A DNA stretch of 64,000 nucleotides from Candidatus Rhodoferax randersensis (GTDB lineage: Bacteria; Pseudomonadota; Gammaproteobacteria; Burkholderiales; Burkholderiaceae_C). The stretch covers positions 124,001 through 188,000 of the forward strand of contig JADKEH010000004.1 of the NCBI GenBank assembly GCA_016718155.1. The letters run 5' to 3'. A program made the position numbers and the translations under genes. The notes beneath the pieces were generated by a model. That model saw nothing but the letters and a program-made list of their open reading frames with translations, was not told where the DNA came from and did not search any database. Shown piece after piece: positions 34,124 to 44,004 of this stretch (within the stretch, counting starts at the first letter, position 1; each line of letters opens with the position of its first letter).

Positions 34124-36142
34124 CTAGGCGGCCTGCGGCGATTCAACGCGGGCCACGGGCAGGGTGAATGTGAAAACCGTGCCCTGCGGCACGTTGGGCT
34201 CGAACACCAGCGCCCCGCCATGCTGCTCAACCACGGTGCGACACAGACTCAAGCCCAGACCCATGCCCTCGTCCTTGGTGGTAAAAAAGGGCGTGAACAA
34301 CTGTGGCTCTACCGTCGGCGCGATGCCAAGCCCGCGATCGGCCACACGGAACTCGATCCAGTGCGCGGCCCCGGCGCCGCGCACGCGAGCGACCTGTATG
34401 CGCAGCAAGCGGTCCGTAATCGCGCCATGGTCCATTGCCTGCATGGCATTGCGTGCCAGGTTGAGCAGCACCTGCTCTACCATCGTGCCATCGCAGATCA
34501 CGGGCGGCAGATCCGACTCCACCTCAATCTCGACGCGCACCGACAATTTGCGCGCCTGCAGATTGATGAGGGGAAGGATGTCGTCAAGCAAGGCGCGCGG
34601 GGCAATCGGCGCGCGCGCCTGGTCGCGTCGGCGCACGAAGTCATGCACGCTCTTGATGACTTTGCCTGCCCGTTCGGCCTGCTGGGCAATGCGCTGCATC
34701 GCCAGTGCCATGTCGACTGATAGGTCCGGCGCGGTCGGACTGGCTTGCTGCAGCAGATTGAGTGAGCCGGTGGCGTAACTCGAAATCGCCGCGAGCGGCT
34801 GGTTCAACTCATGGCTCAACAGCGACGCCATCTCACCGACCGTGGCCAGGCGAGCGGTGGCCTGCAGGCGGTCCTGACTGGTGCGCGACAGTTCTTCAAC
34901 GCGGCGCTGCTCGCTGATGTCCAGAAAGGCGCTCATCCAGCCGGTCTGGCGCCCCTGGGCATTGATCAGGGGGGCTTCGATGATGAGCACGGGGAACCGT
35001 GTGCCGTCCTTGCGCATGAAGACCGACTCATAGCCCTCGCGCGGTGGCAGGTTGCCGGCCATGCGAATCGCCTGGCGCTGCTGGTACTCGCCGACAAATT
35101 CGGGTGGCCAATAGGGCGCCGGAATGCCGTGCCCCAACAACTCCTCGGCTGAGAATCCGACCATCAGGCAAAAAGCCGGATTGACGTAGGTGATGCGCCC
35201 TTGCAGATCACGCGCCCGCAATCCGGTCACCAGCGAATCCTCCATCGCCTTGCGAAAAGCCAAGGCGTCAGCCAGATCGCGCTCGGCCTTCAGGCGCCGA
35301 CGCGCGTCCTTGCCGAGCAGCGCCATCACCGACAGCAGTCCCATTGACATGGTGGCTACCAGCGCCGTCAGGACATTGGGAAACAGGTCGGGTGTGCCAC
35401 GCCAACTGTCCAGGCGCAACACCAGATTGGCGCCCGGCAAATCCAGCAAGTGCTGGGCCGTGAAGACACGGTTGCCGCGCCGGGGCAAGACACGCATGGC
35501 CAAGCGCGTGCCATCGCCCTCCGTGAACGCCAGTTCGTAGCCACGGGTATGCGGCCCGGCCGCCAAGCTGCCCAGTACTTCATGCAAGGAGTAGCTCGCC
35601 ACAAGGTAGCCACCGGGTCTGCCAGCGGCTTCCAGGGGAACACAGAGGCTCATGATTTCCACGCCCAATCCATCAACCGACGGCGCAAAGAAGCTGCTGG
35701 TGTAGGCCGGGCCGCTGAGGCGACGCGCGGCTGCGCAGGCTTGCGCCGCCTCGGCCTGCGCCACGTCGTGCCCAAGGCGGTCAAACACCGGCGGTCGATA
35801 CGGCGTGTCGACGTGGTCGAGCAGTTTCATAGCGCTGTCGCGCCGCTCGATACGGACCAACTCCCGGTTCTGGCGCAACATCGCGCGCGCTTCGTCGGTC
35901 CATGCGCCAGGACCGGCCTCACCGACCGGCAGACCCAGCAGGCTTTGGGCGTTGCGGGCAAGTGTGGCCTGCACATCGGTCACGGCATCGGCGGCATCGC
36001 GCTCCAGCCGACTCTGAATCTGGCTGAGCTCGTAGCGCCCGGCCAGCCACACCAGCATCGCCAACAAGGCGACGACCAAGAGCACCAACGCCGTCCACAG
36101 CAAGGGCCGACGCTGCATGGGGTTGGGGCGATCACCCTGCAC
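34124..36142 (-). CDS. PAS-domain sensor histidine kinase (membrane-bound, FixL/DctB-like)
   Basis: A 672-residue kinase with membrane helices near residues 14-34 and 257-276 enclosing a large periplasmic sensor. A PAS domain (about 300-410) has ITYVNPAFCLMVGFSAEELL. HisKA follows, with the phosphorylated histidine in ASLLSHELNQPLAAISSYAT near residue 444, and the ATPase domain shows EQVLLNLARNAMQAMD, DRGLGIAP and FTTKDEGMGLGLSLCRTVVE. The start is uncertain: GTG at 36142 or ATG at 36118. No haem-type PAS can be asserted. The signal is probably a small molecule sensed in the periplasm. Confidence 0.9.
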   Translation of the reverse strand: MQGDRPNPMQRRPLLWTALVLLVVALLAMLVWLAGRYELSQIQSRLERDAADAVTDVQATLARNAQSLLGLPVGEAGPGAWTDEARAMLRQNRELVRIERRDSAMKLLDHVDTPYRPPVFDRLGHDVAQAEAAQACAAARRLSGPAYTSSFFAPSVDGLGVEIMSLCVPLEAAGRPGGYLVASYSLHEVLGSLAAGPHTRGYELAFTEGDGTRLAMRVLPRRGNRVFTAQHLLDLPGANLVLRLDSWRGTPDLFPNVLTALVATMSMGLLSVMALLGKDARRRLKAERDLADALAFRKAMEDSLVTGLRARDLQGRITYVNPAFCLMVGFSAEELLGHGIPAPYWPPEFVGEYQQRQAIRMAGNLPPREGYESVFMRKDGTRFPVLIIEAPLINAQGRQTGWMSAFLDISEQRRVEELSRTSQDRLQATARLATVGEMASLLSHELNQPLAAISSYATGSLNLLQQASPTAPDLSVDMALAMQRIAQQAERAGKVIKSVHDFVRRRDQARAPIAPRALLDDILPLINLQARKLSVRVEIEVESDLPPVICDGTMVEQVLLNLARNAMQAMDHGAITDRLLRIQVARVRGAGAAHWIEFRVADRGLGIAPTVEPQLFTPFFTTKDEGMGLGLSLCRTVVEQHGGALVFEPNVPQGTVFTFTLPVARVESPQAA

Positions 36143-36154
36143 GCTGAGCTGTCC

Positions 36155-36988
36155 TCACAACACGCGGTGCGACAAGGCAGGCAGTTGATCACGCAGGGCG
36201 TGCAGGCGATCGATGTGAAGATCGGCCAGCACCACGCCCGCCCCTTGCGCCTGCTCGGCCAACACCGTTCCCCAGGGATCGACCAGCATCGAGTGCCCCC
36301 AGGTGCGTCGGCCAGTCTCATGCAAGCCGCCCTGTGCCGCCGCCGCCACATAGGCCAGGTTTTCAATCGCGCGCGCGCGCAGCAACACCTCCCAGTGCGG
36401 CTCGCCGGTGGTGTAGGTGAAGGCACTGGGCACCAGCAACAGGTCGGCGCCAGTGGCCGCATAGCTGCGGTACAACTCGGCAAAACGCAGGTCGTAACAG
36501 ACGCTAAGACCAATGCGCCAGGTATGGCCGTCGCGCGACGGCAGCGCGAACTGCACCGGCTGCTGTCCGGCGCACAACACGCGCGACTCGTCATAGCTTT
36601 CGTCCCCGTGCTGGAATCGAAACAAGTGAATCTTGTCGTAACGCGCCACGCATTGACCGGTACTGGAATAGACCAGCGAACTGTTGCTGACCCGCACCGG
36701 CTCATCCGCCGGCAAGGCTGGCGCCACTTCCAAGGGCAGCGTGCCCGCCACCAGCCACAAACCCAATTCGCGCGCGCGTTCGGCCAGAAACTGCTGAATC
36801 GGGCCAGCCCCAAACGCCTCGCGAATCGCCAGTTTGTCGGTGTCGCGCTGGCCCATCAGGCAGAAGTACTCTGGCAACACTGCCAGTTCAGCACCCTGTT
36901 GCGCCGCATCGCGCAGCAGCCCATGGGCGGTCTCAAGATTGGCATCCAGTGCCGCCCCCGAGACCATCTGCAACACGGCGACCTTCAC
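36155..36988 (-). CDS. Carbon-nitrogen hydrolase (nitrilase superfamily, Nit type)
   Basis: A 277-residue enzyme with the catalytic triad of the superfamily: glutamate in AVLPEYFCLMG (near residue 40), lysine in YDKIHLFRFQ (near 118) and cysteine in IGLSVCYDLRFAELYRSY (near 158). The closest functional class is Nit1/Nit2-like amidase, which in other organisms repairs deaminated glutathione or hydrolyses omega-amides. Its start overlaps the yhdP stop by 4 bases, a regular pairing in Burkholderiales. Confidence 0.87.
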   Translation of the reverse strand: MKVAVLQMVSGAALDANLETAHGLLRDAAQQGAELAVLPEYFCLMGQRDTDKLAIREAFGAGPIQQFLAERARELGLWLVAGTLPLEVAPALPADEPVRVSNSSLVYSSTGQCVARYDKIHLFRFQHGDESYDESRVLCAGQQPVQFALPSRDGHTWRIGLSVCYDLRFAELYRSYAATGADLLLVPSAFTYTTGEPHWEVLLRARAIENLAYVAAAAQGGLHETGRRTWGHSMLVDPWGTVLAEQAQGAGVVLADLHIDRLHALRDQLPALSHRVL

Positions 36989-39900
36989 CTGACGACCTCA
37001 CTGGAAGTCGCCGATCCGGGCGCTGGCGCGCTGGCTGCGGCGTTGCGGCGATCGACCTTGGTGATCCGCGGATCGGCCCAGTTCCCGTCCACATGAAACT
37101 CCTGCGTGGCCGCCTCGATCAGGGGTTTGCGCAGGAACATCTGCGCCAGGAAAGTCCCCAGTCCGATCGCCGGGTTGATCGCGGTGGCGATCAGGGATGC
37201 GGTGCCCGCGTTGATCTCGGGCACCACAACCACCCGAATGTCCTGCGTCTCCTTGGCAATATCGGCGCGGCCATCCATCAGCACGGCCGCGTTGACGCCC
37301 TTCATCTGCAGGTTGTTGGTCTTGGCAATGCCCTGCTCGATCAATACATCCCCCCGAAAAAAGTCGAAGGCAAAACCCTCGCTGAAGACGTCCCGAAAAT
37401 CCAGCGCCAGACGCCGCGGCAGTGATTGCAGGCTCAACACGCCCAGCAGTTTGGCCAGCCCTGGGTCCTGTTTCAGAAATTGGCCGTTTTCGACATTGAC
37501 GCCAAAACTGCCGCTCATCGATGCATAGTCCACAGTGATCGGCGAGCCGATCCACGCCACCTGTCCCTCCATCTTGCCTTTGCCGCGGCGCACCACGTCC
37601 TTCATGCCAAAGCGTGACAGCAACTGACCCGCGTCCACGATGTCCAGCTTGAAGTTCAGCACCGTGCGACGACGCTCGCCGTGGTTGCCCGGCAGGGGCG
37701 CCTCGCCGGCGTTGGCCTGAGCGTTGATGCTGGCCCAATTTCCAGTCGCCGACAGGCTGGCCTCCGGCGTCACGATATTGAACTTGTTCAGGCGCCACTC
37801 GCGCGCGCCAGCTTCGCGCCGCGACAGCCCAGCGCCCCGGTTGATGGCGTCAATCTCGATGCGCCCCAGTCGTTTGCCGCGCAACTCAAAGTCGTCGACC
37901 ACGATGTCCAGCGCGGGAATGGTGGCCGGCTGCTCGTCAAGCAGCGTCTCGACTTCCAGCGCGGTGCTTGGCGCGATCTTCAATCGGGCCAGGCGCGCAA
38001 AGACCCGCCCCGGGCCGCTGCCGGAAGGTTGGCGGTACTCCAGGTAACCATTGAGCTCGGTGGCGTCCAGATTGGCCCGCCAGAGCAAACCGTCCCGCGA
38101 GCCGCCCACCACCACGTTGTGTAGCTTGCGCTCACCCACGGTCAACTCGCCCGCGCGGATCGCCATCACCGTAGGCAGGTAGCCCACCGCCTCACTGGGC
38201 CCGGCGGTGCCATCGCCACCGACCACGCCACCGGTCACGCCACCGACCGCGCCACTCGAACCCGGCGCGGCGCTGACGCTCAAATCGGCGCCAGCGGCCT
38301 GCGAGAGCACACGACTCCAAGCATCGAGGTCCACCCCATTGAGGTTGATGTTGGCCAGCACGCCCTCCTCGGGCAGGCCAATCGCTTCGTCCGAGGACAA
38401 GCCGACGCCGATCGCCCCGCGCAGCACCTTGGTCTGGTCCGGTCCATGCTCGCGCAAGTAAGTGACCGAGCCGATACGCCCAAGCTCCAGCGTGAGCTGA
38501 TCGCGCAGTGGGCTGGGGTCGTTGGCGCTGGCCAGCAGTGATTCGCGCAACAGCGCGTTCTCGAACCTGATCGGCAATACTGCCTGCGCAGGCTTGTTCA
38601 TCGGGGCCGGCAGGCTCAGGGCCAGCCCCTGCAAATTGGTAAGCACTTTGAGCTCGGGCAAGCCACGTCGAAACGCCAGCGTCGCCGTATAGTTGGTGGC
38701 GCCGCTGGCATGTTGCGCCAGGCGGGCCAGAAAACCCAACTCCCTGGCTTGGCGCAGGCCCTCGGCGGTGGCGCCGCCCTGAGCCCGCAGCACAATGACC
38801 GGCACCGATGCGCCGACGCCGCTGACGGCATTGCCTGCGCCCGGCGACACGGTGCCGCCTTCGAGCCGAACGTCCCCGCCCAACATGCGCGCCTGGGCCG
38901 CGCTCAGGTTGAAGCCCGTCTCGGAGAAATTGACCACGCCACGGGCCTTGGTCAGGCGCGGCGAGTCCGACGAGAACTGCAAGTCGCTGTCATGCAGCGT
39001 CACGCTGCCCTGAACGCTGGACTTTTCAATAGCGACCAAGGGCAGGTTCAACTTCAAACGAAGGTCGGCCTTGCCGCTGCCGCTCGCCTGGTCCAGCGAG
39101 TGCCCGATCATCGACCCGACCGGAGACCCTTTGACATAGCCAAGCATGTCGCCCAGCGGACCTTGCGCGTCCAGTTCCACCACCACGGTGGGGTTGGTGT
39201 CCAGCGAGGCAATCAGGCCCTGGGCCTTGCTGACTTGCAGCGCCGCGCGCCCGCCCAACTGCGCACGCGCCTGGTTGATCTGAAGCCGTGCGCGCTCAAC
39301 CACCAGCTCCCCACTCATGTTGGTCATGGCCGGCCATGGCAGACTCTCTGGCGGCTGCAGGCTGCGCGGCACGTAGGCAAAGGTAGCGTTCTGGATGTTG
39401 GCCGATATCCTGAACTCGCCCTGCTTGGGGTCCTTGAACGGCATCTCGTATAGATCGCCCTTGACCTTGAAGCGCGCACCGGTCGCTACGGCCGAGACGA
39501 TCGCGTCGCGCACATAGTGGCGCGCCGAGTCGGGGATCACCAGCGGCAGGTAGCGATGCACTTTGGTGCCATTGGCCCGGCTCAGACTCGCCTGCAAATC
39601 CAGCACGCCCGGAAAGCGCGAGCGCGCGCCCGAGCGGCTCGGGTCGGCCGTCTCCCACTTGATCTGCGCCTCGCCCTGGGCGTCGGCATTGCCGAACTTC
39701 AGGTTGGGCACCTGCACCGCAATGCGCCCGTCCGTCACTTGCCACTTCACGTCGCTGGCAAGTTGCGCCATGCGCACCACCGGGTCCTCAAAAACACCCG
39801 GCAAATCAATCGCCCCGTCCTGCACCACCACGCTGGCCTGACCGCCTGCCTGCGTGAACTCAAAATCCGCGCTGAGACCCGAAACACCGGGAACTCCGAC

Positions 39901-41241
39901 CGACGAACTTGCCACCGCCGCACTGGCCGCACCCTTTGGCGGGACCGGTGCGGCCGGGCGCGACGCCAGTTCGAACTGCACCACGCGTCCCTTGGCCTCG
40001 TACTTGGTGATCGCTTGCGCCGTACCCTGCCAGCTCAGCCGCAGACGCTCCACCATGCCCTTGGGGACCAGCGTTTGCAACTGGCTGCGAGACTCCGGGT
40101 CGAACGGCAGCCGATTGGCGATTTGGGACAGGGCAGCCAAATCCAGCCGGTCGGCGCTGAGTTCGCCCTTGGCGGGGGTACGGCCCTCGGCACTCTGGTG
40201 CTGCACGCGCACATTGCCACCGGGCCAGCGCAGGCCGTCGCCAGTCTGGAACTGCAGGGCCTCGGTGGAAAACTCGAACCCGCGCGCCAGCAGGCGCCCC
40301 GCCAGCCGCCCCGAAACTGACTGCAGCGCCATCGGCTGCAAGCCTGCTCCGAGCGTGGCTTGCACCGATTCAAGCGCCACATCGGCGGTGGCGCCCTGCA
40401 CCTGCCCGCGTTGAACGTCCACCCAAGCGCGCACTGCACCACGACCGTGCGCGAGCTGCACACCCAGGTCGGCGTATCGGCGCAACTCGGACAAGTCGAC
40501 GTGGTCGAACATGGCATACAACTGACCGTCCCACTCGCGCCATTGACCGTTATTGGTGGACAGCAAGGGCTGACGCAGCACGGCACGCAGGCTGAAACGC
40601 TCGCCCCACTGTGGCGGTGGCGTGGCATCCAGTCGGGCACTGTGCTGGCGCAAGCGGTTGCGAAGCACCAGATTGACCTGCTGCAAGGCCAGCGTGGGCA
40701 GCCCGCGTCGCTCATCGGTCCATTGAACCGTTCCCTCGTGAATCACAAACTCGGCTTGCGAAAACAACCAGTCAGCCGCGCCACTGTCAGCACTTTGGTT
40801 GGCCGAAGAGTCCAGCCCCGCCACATAGATCCTGCCGTCAACCGCACGACGAATACTAAGTTCAGGTCGATCGATGTAGAGCTGCTCGAACCCCAGGTTC
40901 CACAGCGAGCGCGGCGACAAGGCCGCCAGCACCCGGGGCAGGTGCAGCGACTCGCGTCCCTGCGCGTCAAACAACCTCACCCCGACGAGTTCAAACGAAG
41001 GGATCATGCCGTTAGATTGGGCCGTGATGGCATCGATGCGCACCTGCACGCCGAGGATGGCAGAGGCCCTTGCTTCGAGTTGCGGGCGAAAGTCGCTGAT
41101 TCGCGGCACAATGAACCAATGCAAGGCACCCCAAGCGAGCCCGAACGCCAGCCAGATGAAGACCATGATCCACAGCGCGGCCTGTGCGAGACGGGCCAAT
41201 GCGTGGGGTCGTGACGACTCGGGGGGCGGCAGCTGGTGCAT
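36985..41241 (-). CDS. yhdP: YhdP family AsmA-like phospholipid transport protein
   Basis: A 1418-residue envelope protein with one N-terminal membrane helix (AALWIMVFIWLAFGLAWGAL, about residues 20-40) and a very long periplasmic region belonging to the AsmA/DUF3971 families (LTRISDFRPQLEARASAILG-like start, C-terminal GKMEGQVAWIGSPITVDYAS). YhdP-type proteins are proposed to form beta-groove bridges carrying phospholipid to the outer membrane. A low-complexity glycine/valine insert near residue 1000 is encoded by 12-base tandem repeats. The gene is divergent from glnE with only 27 bases between. Confidence 0.9.
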   Translation of the reverse strand: MHQLPPPESSRPHALARLAQAALWIMVFIWLAFGLAWGALHWFIVPRISDFRPQLEARASAILGVQVRIDAITAQSNGMIPSFELVGVRLFDAQGRESLHLPRVLAALSPRSLWNLGFEQLYIDRPELSIRRAVDGRIYVAGLDSSANQSADSGAADWLFSQAEFVIHEGTVQWTDERRGLPTLALQQVNLVLRNRLRQHSARLDATPPPQWGERFSLRAVLRQPLLSTNNGQWREWDGQLYAMFDHVDLSELRRYADLGVQLAHGRGAVRAWVDVQRGQVQGATADVALESVQATLGAGLQPMALQSVSGRLAGRLLARGFEFSTEALQFQTGDGLRWPGGNVRVQHQSAEGRTPAKGELSADRLDLAALSQIANRLPFDPESRSQLQTLVPKGMVERLRLSWQGTAQAITKYEAKGRVVQFELASRPAAPVPPKGAASAAVASSSVGVPGVSGLSADFEFTQAGGQASVVVQDGAIDLPGVFEDPVVRMAQLASDVKWQVTDGRIAVQVPNLKFGNADAQGEAQIKWETADPSRSGARSRFPGVLDLQASLSRANGTKVHRYLPLVIPDSARHYVRDAIVSAVATGARFKVKGDLYEMPFKDPKQGEFRISANIQNATFAYVPRSLQPPESLPWPAMTNMSGELVVERARLQINQARAQLGGRAALQVSKAQGLIASLDTNPTVVVELDAQGPLGDMLGYVKGSPVGSMIGHSLDQASGSGKADLRLKLNLPLVAIEKSSVQGSVTLHDSDLQFSSDSPRLTKARGVVNFSETGFNLSAAQARMLGGDVRLEGGTVSPGAGNAVSGVGASVPVIVLRAQGGATAEGLRQARELGFLARLAQHASGATNYTATLAFRRGLPELKVLTNLQGLALSLPAPMNKPAQAVLPIRFENALLRESLLASANDPSPLRDQLTLELGRIGSVTYLREHGPDQTKVLRGAIGVGLSSDEAIGLPEEGVLANINLNGVDLDAWSRVLSQAAGADLSVSAAPGSSGAVGGVTGGVVGGDGTAGPSEAVGYLPTVMAIRAGELTVGERKLHNVVVGGSRDGLLWRANLDATELNGYLEYRQPSGSGPGRVFARLARLKIAPSTALEVETLLDEQPATIPALDIVVDDFELRGKRLGRIEIDAINRGAGLSRREAGAREWRLNKFNIVTPEASLSATGNWASINAQANAGEAPLPGNHGERRRTVLNFKLDIVDAGQLLSRFGMKDVVRRGKGKMEGQVAWIGSPITVDYASMSGSFGVNVENGQFLKQDPGLAKLLGVLSLQSLPRRLALDFRDVFSEGFAFDFFRGDVLIEQGIAKTNNLQMKGVNAAVLMDGRADIAKETQDIRVVVVPEINAGTASLIATAINPAIGLGTFLAQMFLRKPLIEAATQEFHVDGNWADPRITKVDRRNAAASAPAPGSATSSEVVR
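38214..38255. repeat. 12-base tandem repeat inside yhdP
   Basis: CGCCACCGACCA (38214-38225) is followed by CGCCACCGGTCA, CGCCACCGACCG and a half copy CGCCAC, so about 3.5 units. It encodes a glycine-valine rich stretch of yhdP in frame, so copy-number change would keep the reading frame. Confidence 0.75.
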
Positions 41242-41268
41242 TGTGAACGAGAGGATTTGTCAGGAATT

Positions 41269-43974
41269 ATGACCCGCAACCCATTGTCAGCGCACTCCCG
41301 ATTCGGGCAGCGCATTCGTCGCCGCTATGAATCTCAGCTGTTGGCGCTGCAGGGCGGCATGCCGAATCGCGACTCGATTGCTGCGGCCTATGCGACCTTG
41401 CTGGCGCAAGGCACCGACATCGGTGGCGCGCTGCGTATCACCCGCCAGCTGGTGCTGGAGCGCCTGCTGCGCATGGACTGCGACGAGGGGGTGTCATGGG
41501 ACCGCATTGCCCAGGTCATGACCGAGTTGGCCGAGTTCTCCCTGAACCTGGCCTGCGTTCACGTGCAACAAGCGTTGGATGCGGTGCATGGCGCTCCCAT
41601 CGGCACGTCGGGGGCCCGTGCGCAGCTGTGGATCATCGGCATGGGCAAGCTGGGCGCGCGCGAGCTCAATGTCTCCAGCGACATCGACCTTATCTACGTG
41701 TACGACGAAGATGGCGAGACCGTCGGCAGCGCCGAGGGCCGAGGGCGCATTTCGAACCAGGAGTACTTTGCCAAGGCGGTGCGCTCGATCTACGGCCTGA
41801 TCGGCGACACCACGGAGCACGGTTTTGTGTTCCGGGTGGACCTGGCGCTTCGTCCCAACGGCAATTCCGGGCCGCCTGCGGTGTCGCTGGATGCGCTGGA
41901 AGAGTACCTGCACGTCCAGGGGCGCGAATGGGAGCGTTTCGCCTGGCTCAAGAGCCGCATCGTCGCGCCGGTCTCGGCCGTGGCCAACGGCTCGGCCCTG
42001 GCCCTGCGTGCCGTGGTGCTGCCATTTGTGTTTCGGCGTTACCTCGACTACAGCGTCTTTGAGGCCCTGCGCGCCCTGCACAGCCGGGTGCGCGAGCACG
42101 CCGCGCGGCGTAGCGCGGGCCGCCCCGAGCGGGCCAATGACGTCAAGCTGTCACGCGGCGGCATCCGCGAGATCGAGTTCATTGTGCAACTGCTGCAAGT
42201 CGTACGCGGCGGGCAGTTTCCAGAGTTGCGCACCCGCGCCACCCTGAGCGCCTTGCCACGGCTGTCCAAGGCGGGCCTGATGCCCCAGGCCAGCGCCGAC
42301 GCGCTGGCGCAGGCCTATGTATTCCTGCGCCGGGTTGAGCACCGCATTCAGTACCTGGACGACCTGCAGACCCACATCTTGCCGACCAGCGACGAGGACT
42401 TGAACTGGATTGCGCGCACCATGGGGTACGCCAATTCATGCCCGTTCTTGAGTCAGCTCGACGAACACCGCGAACTGGTGGCGCAGGAATTTGACCGTTT
42501 GCTGGGTGGACCCGCGGAGCGGGAATGCACGTCCTGTGGCACTGCCAACGGCGCCGCGAGCGACCTGGACGATCTGGTGCCGCAGCTCACCGGGGCATTT
42601 GCGCAGCGGATCGTGGACTGGCGCACCCACCCCCGTGTGCTGGCCCTGCGCGACGAATCGCGCGCCCGACTGACCAAGTTGATCGCCCGCACCGCCCAAT
42701 GGTTGCGTGAGGACCAGGCCACCGAAGAGGCGGCCGTGCGGCTGACCGACTGGATCGAGCCTTTGCTGCGGCGCGAGAGCTACCTGGCCCTGCTGCTGGA
42801 GCGTCCCAACGTGCACGCGCGGCTGTTGCGACTGCTGGGTGCCGCGCGCTGGCCGGCCCGCTACCTGATGCTGCATCCCGGAGTTATCGACGAACTGGCC
42901 AGCCCCGATATGCTGAGCGAGCGCTTCGACGCGACCGAGTTTGAACACGACCTGACGCAGCGCCGTAGCGCTTTGCAATCGACCGGGGAAGACGACGACG
43001 AGGCCTTGCTCAACCTGTTGCGCCGGGCTCACCACGCCGAGGTCTTCAGAACCCTGACCCGCGACGTCGAAGGTGCCCTGACGGTGGAGCAGGTGGCCGA
43101 TGACCTGAGTGCTCTGGCGGAATCGATTCTGCGCACCACCACCCAATGGTGCTGGGAACGCCAGCGCAACCGGCACCGCGAAGACCATCAATTTGCGGTG
43201 ATTGCCTATGGCAAGTTGGGGGGTAAGGAGCTGGGTTACGGCAGCGATCTGGACATCGTGTTTGTCTATGAAGATGCTGACGAACGCGCCGGCGAGGTCT
43301 ATGCCAACCTGGTGCGCAAACTGATCAACTGGCTGACCGTCAAAACTGGCGAAGGCGATCTGTACGAGATCGACACCGCGCTGCGACCCAACGGCAGCTC
43401 CGGCCTACTGGTCACCAGCTTTGACGCGTATGCCAACTACCAGACCCAGCGCGGCAGCAACACCGCATGGACCTGGGAACACCAGGCCATGACGCGTGCC
43501 CGTTGCGTGCTTGGTCATGCGTCCCTGCGCCAACGATTTGACGGCATCCGCAAGGCGGTGATCACCGCGCCGCGCGACCCCGCCGGATTGCGGCACGAGA
43601 TCATGGCGATGCGCGACAAGGTGCGCCAGGCGCACCCGTCGCGCGGCACCAGCTTCGACCTCAAGCACAGTGCGGGCGGCATGATCGATGCGGAGTTTGC
43701 GGCTCAGTTCCTGGTGCTATCGCAATCCGGCAACCATGCCGAGTTGGTCGACAACGTTGGCAACATCGCCTTGCTGGAACGGGCCGAGGCCGCCGCACTG
43801 CTGCCGCCGGGCGTCGGTCATGCCGCCGCTGACGCCTATCGGCAAATGCGACGGTGGCAGCACCGCGCTCGGCTCAATGAAGAACCAGCCCAGGTCAAAC
43901 TCGATGAACTGCAGGCTGAGCGTGCGGCGGTGCTGGCGCTGTGGCAATCGGTGTTTGGTAAACAATTGGCCTGA
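41269..43974 (+). CDS. glnE: Bifunctional glutamine synthetase adenylyltransferase/deadenylylase
   Basis: A 901-residue enzyme with two nucleotidyltransferase modules. The N-terminal module has IGMGKLGARELNVSSDIDLI near residue 127 and the C-terminal one AYGKLGGKELGYGSDLDIVF near 645, each with the DxD metal pair. GlnD-like PII input controls which half acts on glutamine synthetase. ATG at 41269 follows AGGA at 41262-41265; an upstream start at 41236 would overlap yhdP. Length fits the beta-proteobacterial family. Confidence 0.95.
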   Translation: MTRNPLSAHSRFGQRIRRRYESQLLALQGGMPNRDSIAAAYATLLAQGTDIGGALRITRQLVLERLLRMDCDEGVSWDRIAQVMTELAEFSLNLACVHVQQALDAVHGAPIGTSGARAQLWIIGMGKLGARELNVSSDIDLIYVYDEDGETVGSAEGRGRISNQEYFAKAVRSIYGLIGDTTEHGFVFRVDLALRPNGNSGPPAVSLDALEEYLHVQGREWERFAWLKSRIVAPVSAVANGSALALRAVVLPFVFRRYLDYSVFEALRALHSRVREHAARRSAGRPERANDVKLSRGGIREIEFIVQLLQVVRGGQFPELRTRATLSALPRLSKAGLMPQASADALAQAYVFLRRVEHRIQYLDDLQTHILPTSDEDLNWIARTMGYANSCPFLSQLDEHRELVAQEFDRLLGGPAERECTSCGTANGAASDLDDLVPQLTGAFAQRIVDWRTHPRVLALRDESRARLTKLIARTAQWLREDQATEEAAVRLTDWIEPLLRRESYLALLLERPNVHARLLRLLGAARWPARYLMLHPGVIDELASPDMLSERFDATEFEHDLTQRRSALQSTGEDDDEALLNLLRRAHHAEVFRTLTRDVEGALTVEQVADDLSALAESILRTTTQWCWERQRNRHREDHQFAVIAYGKLGGKELGYGSDLDIVFVYEDADERAGEVYANLVRKLINWLTVKTGEGDLYEIDTALRPNGSSGLLVTSFDAYANYQTQRGSNTAWTWEHQAMTRARCVLGHASLRQRFDGIRKAVITAPRDPAGLRHEIMAMRDKVRQAHPSRGTSFDLKHSAGGMIDAEFAAQFLVLSQSGNHAELVDNVGNIALLERAEAAALLPPGVGHAAADAYRQMRRWQHRARLNEEPAQVKLDELQAERAAVLALWQSVFGKQLA

Positions 43975-44004
43975 GCGCACCGCCCGACCCGGCCACGATC
44001 ACGC

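Noticed and set aside
36143..36165. TGAGGACAG-like match to the dispersed repeat between the nitrilase and kinase genes
   Set aside because: Only a short stretch matches and neither palindrome nor the second end block is present.
39779..39802. CCGGGT-N10-ACCCGG inverted repeat
   Set aside because: It is inside the yhdP coding sequence and can be explained by codon use.
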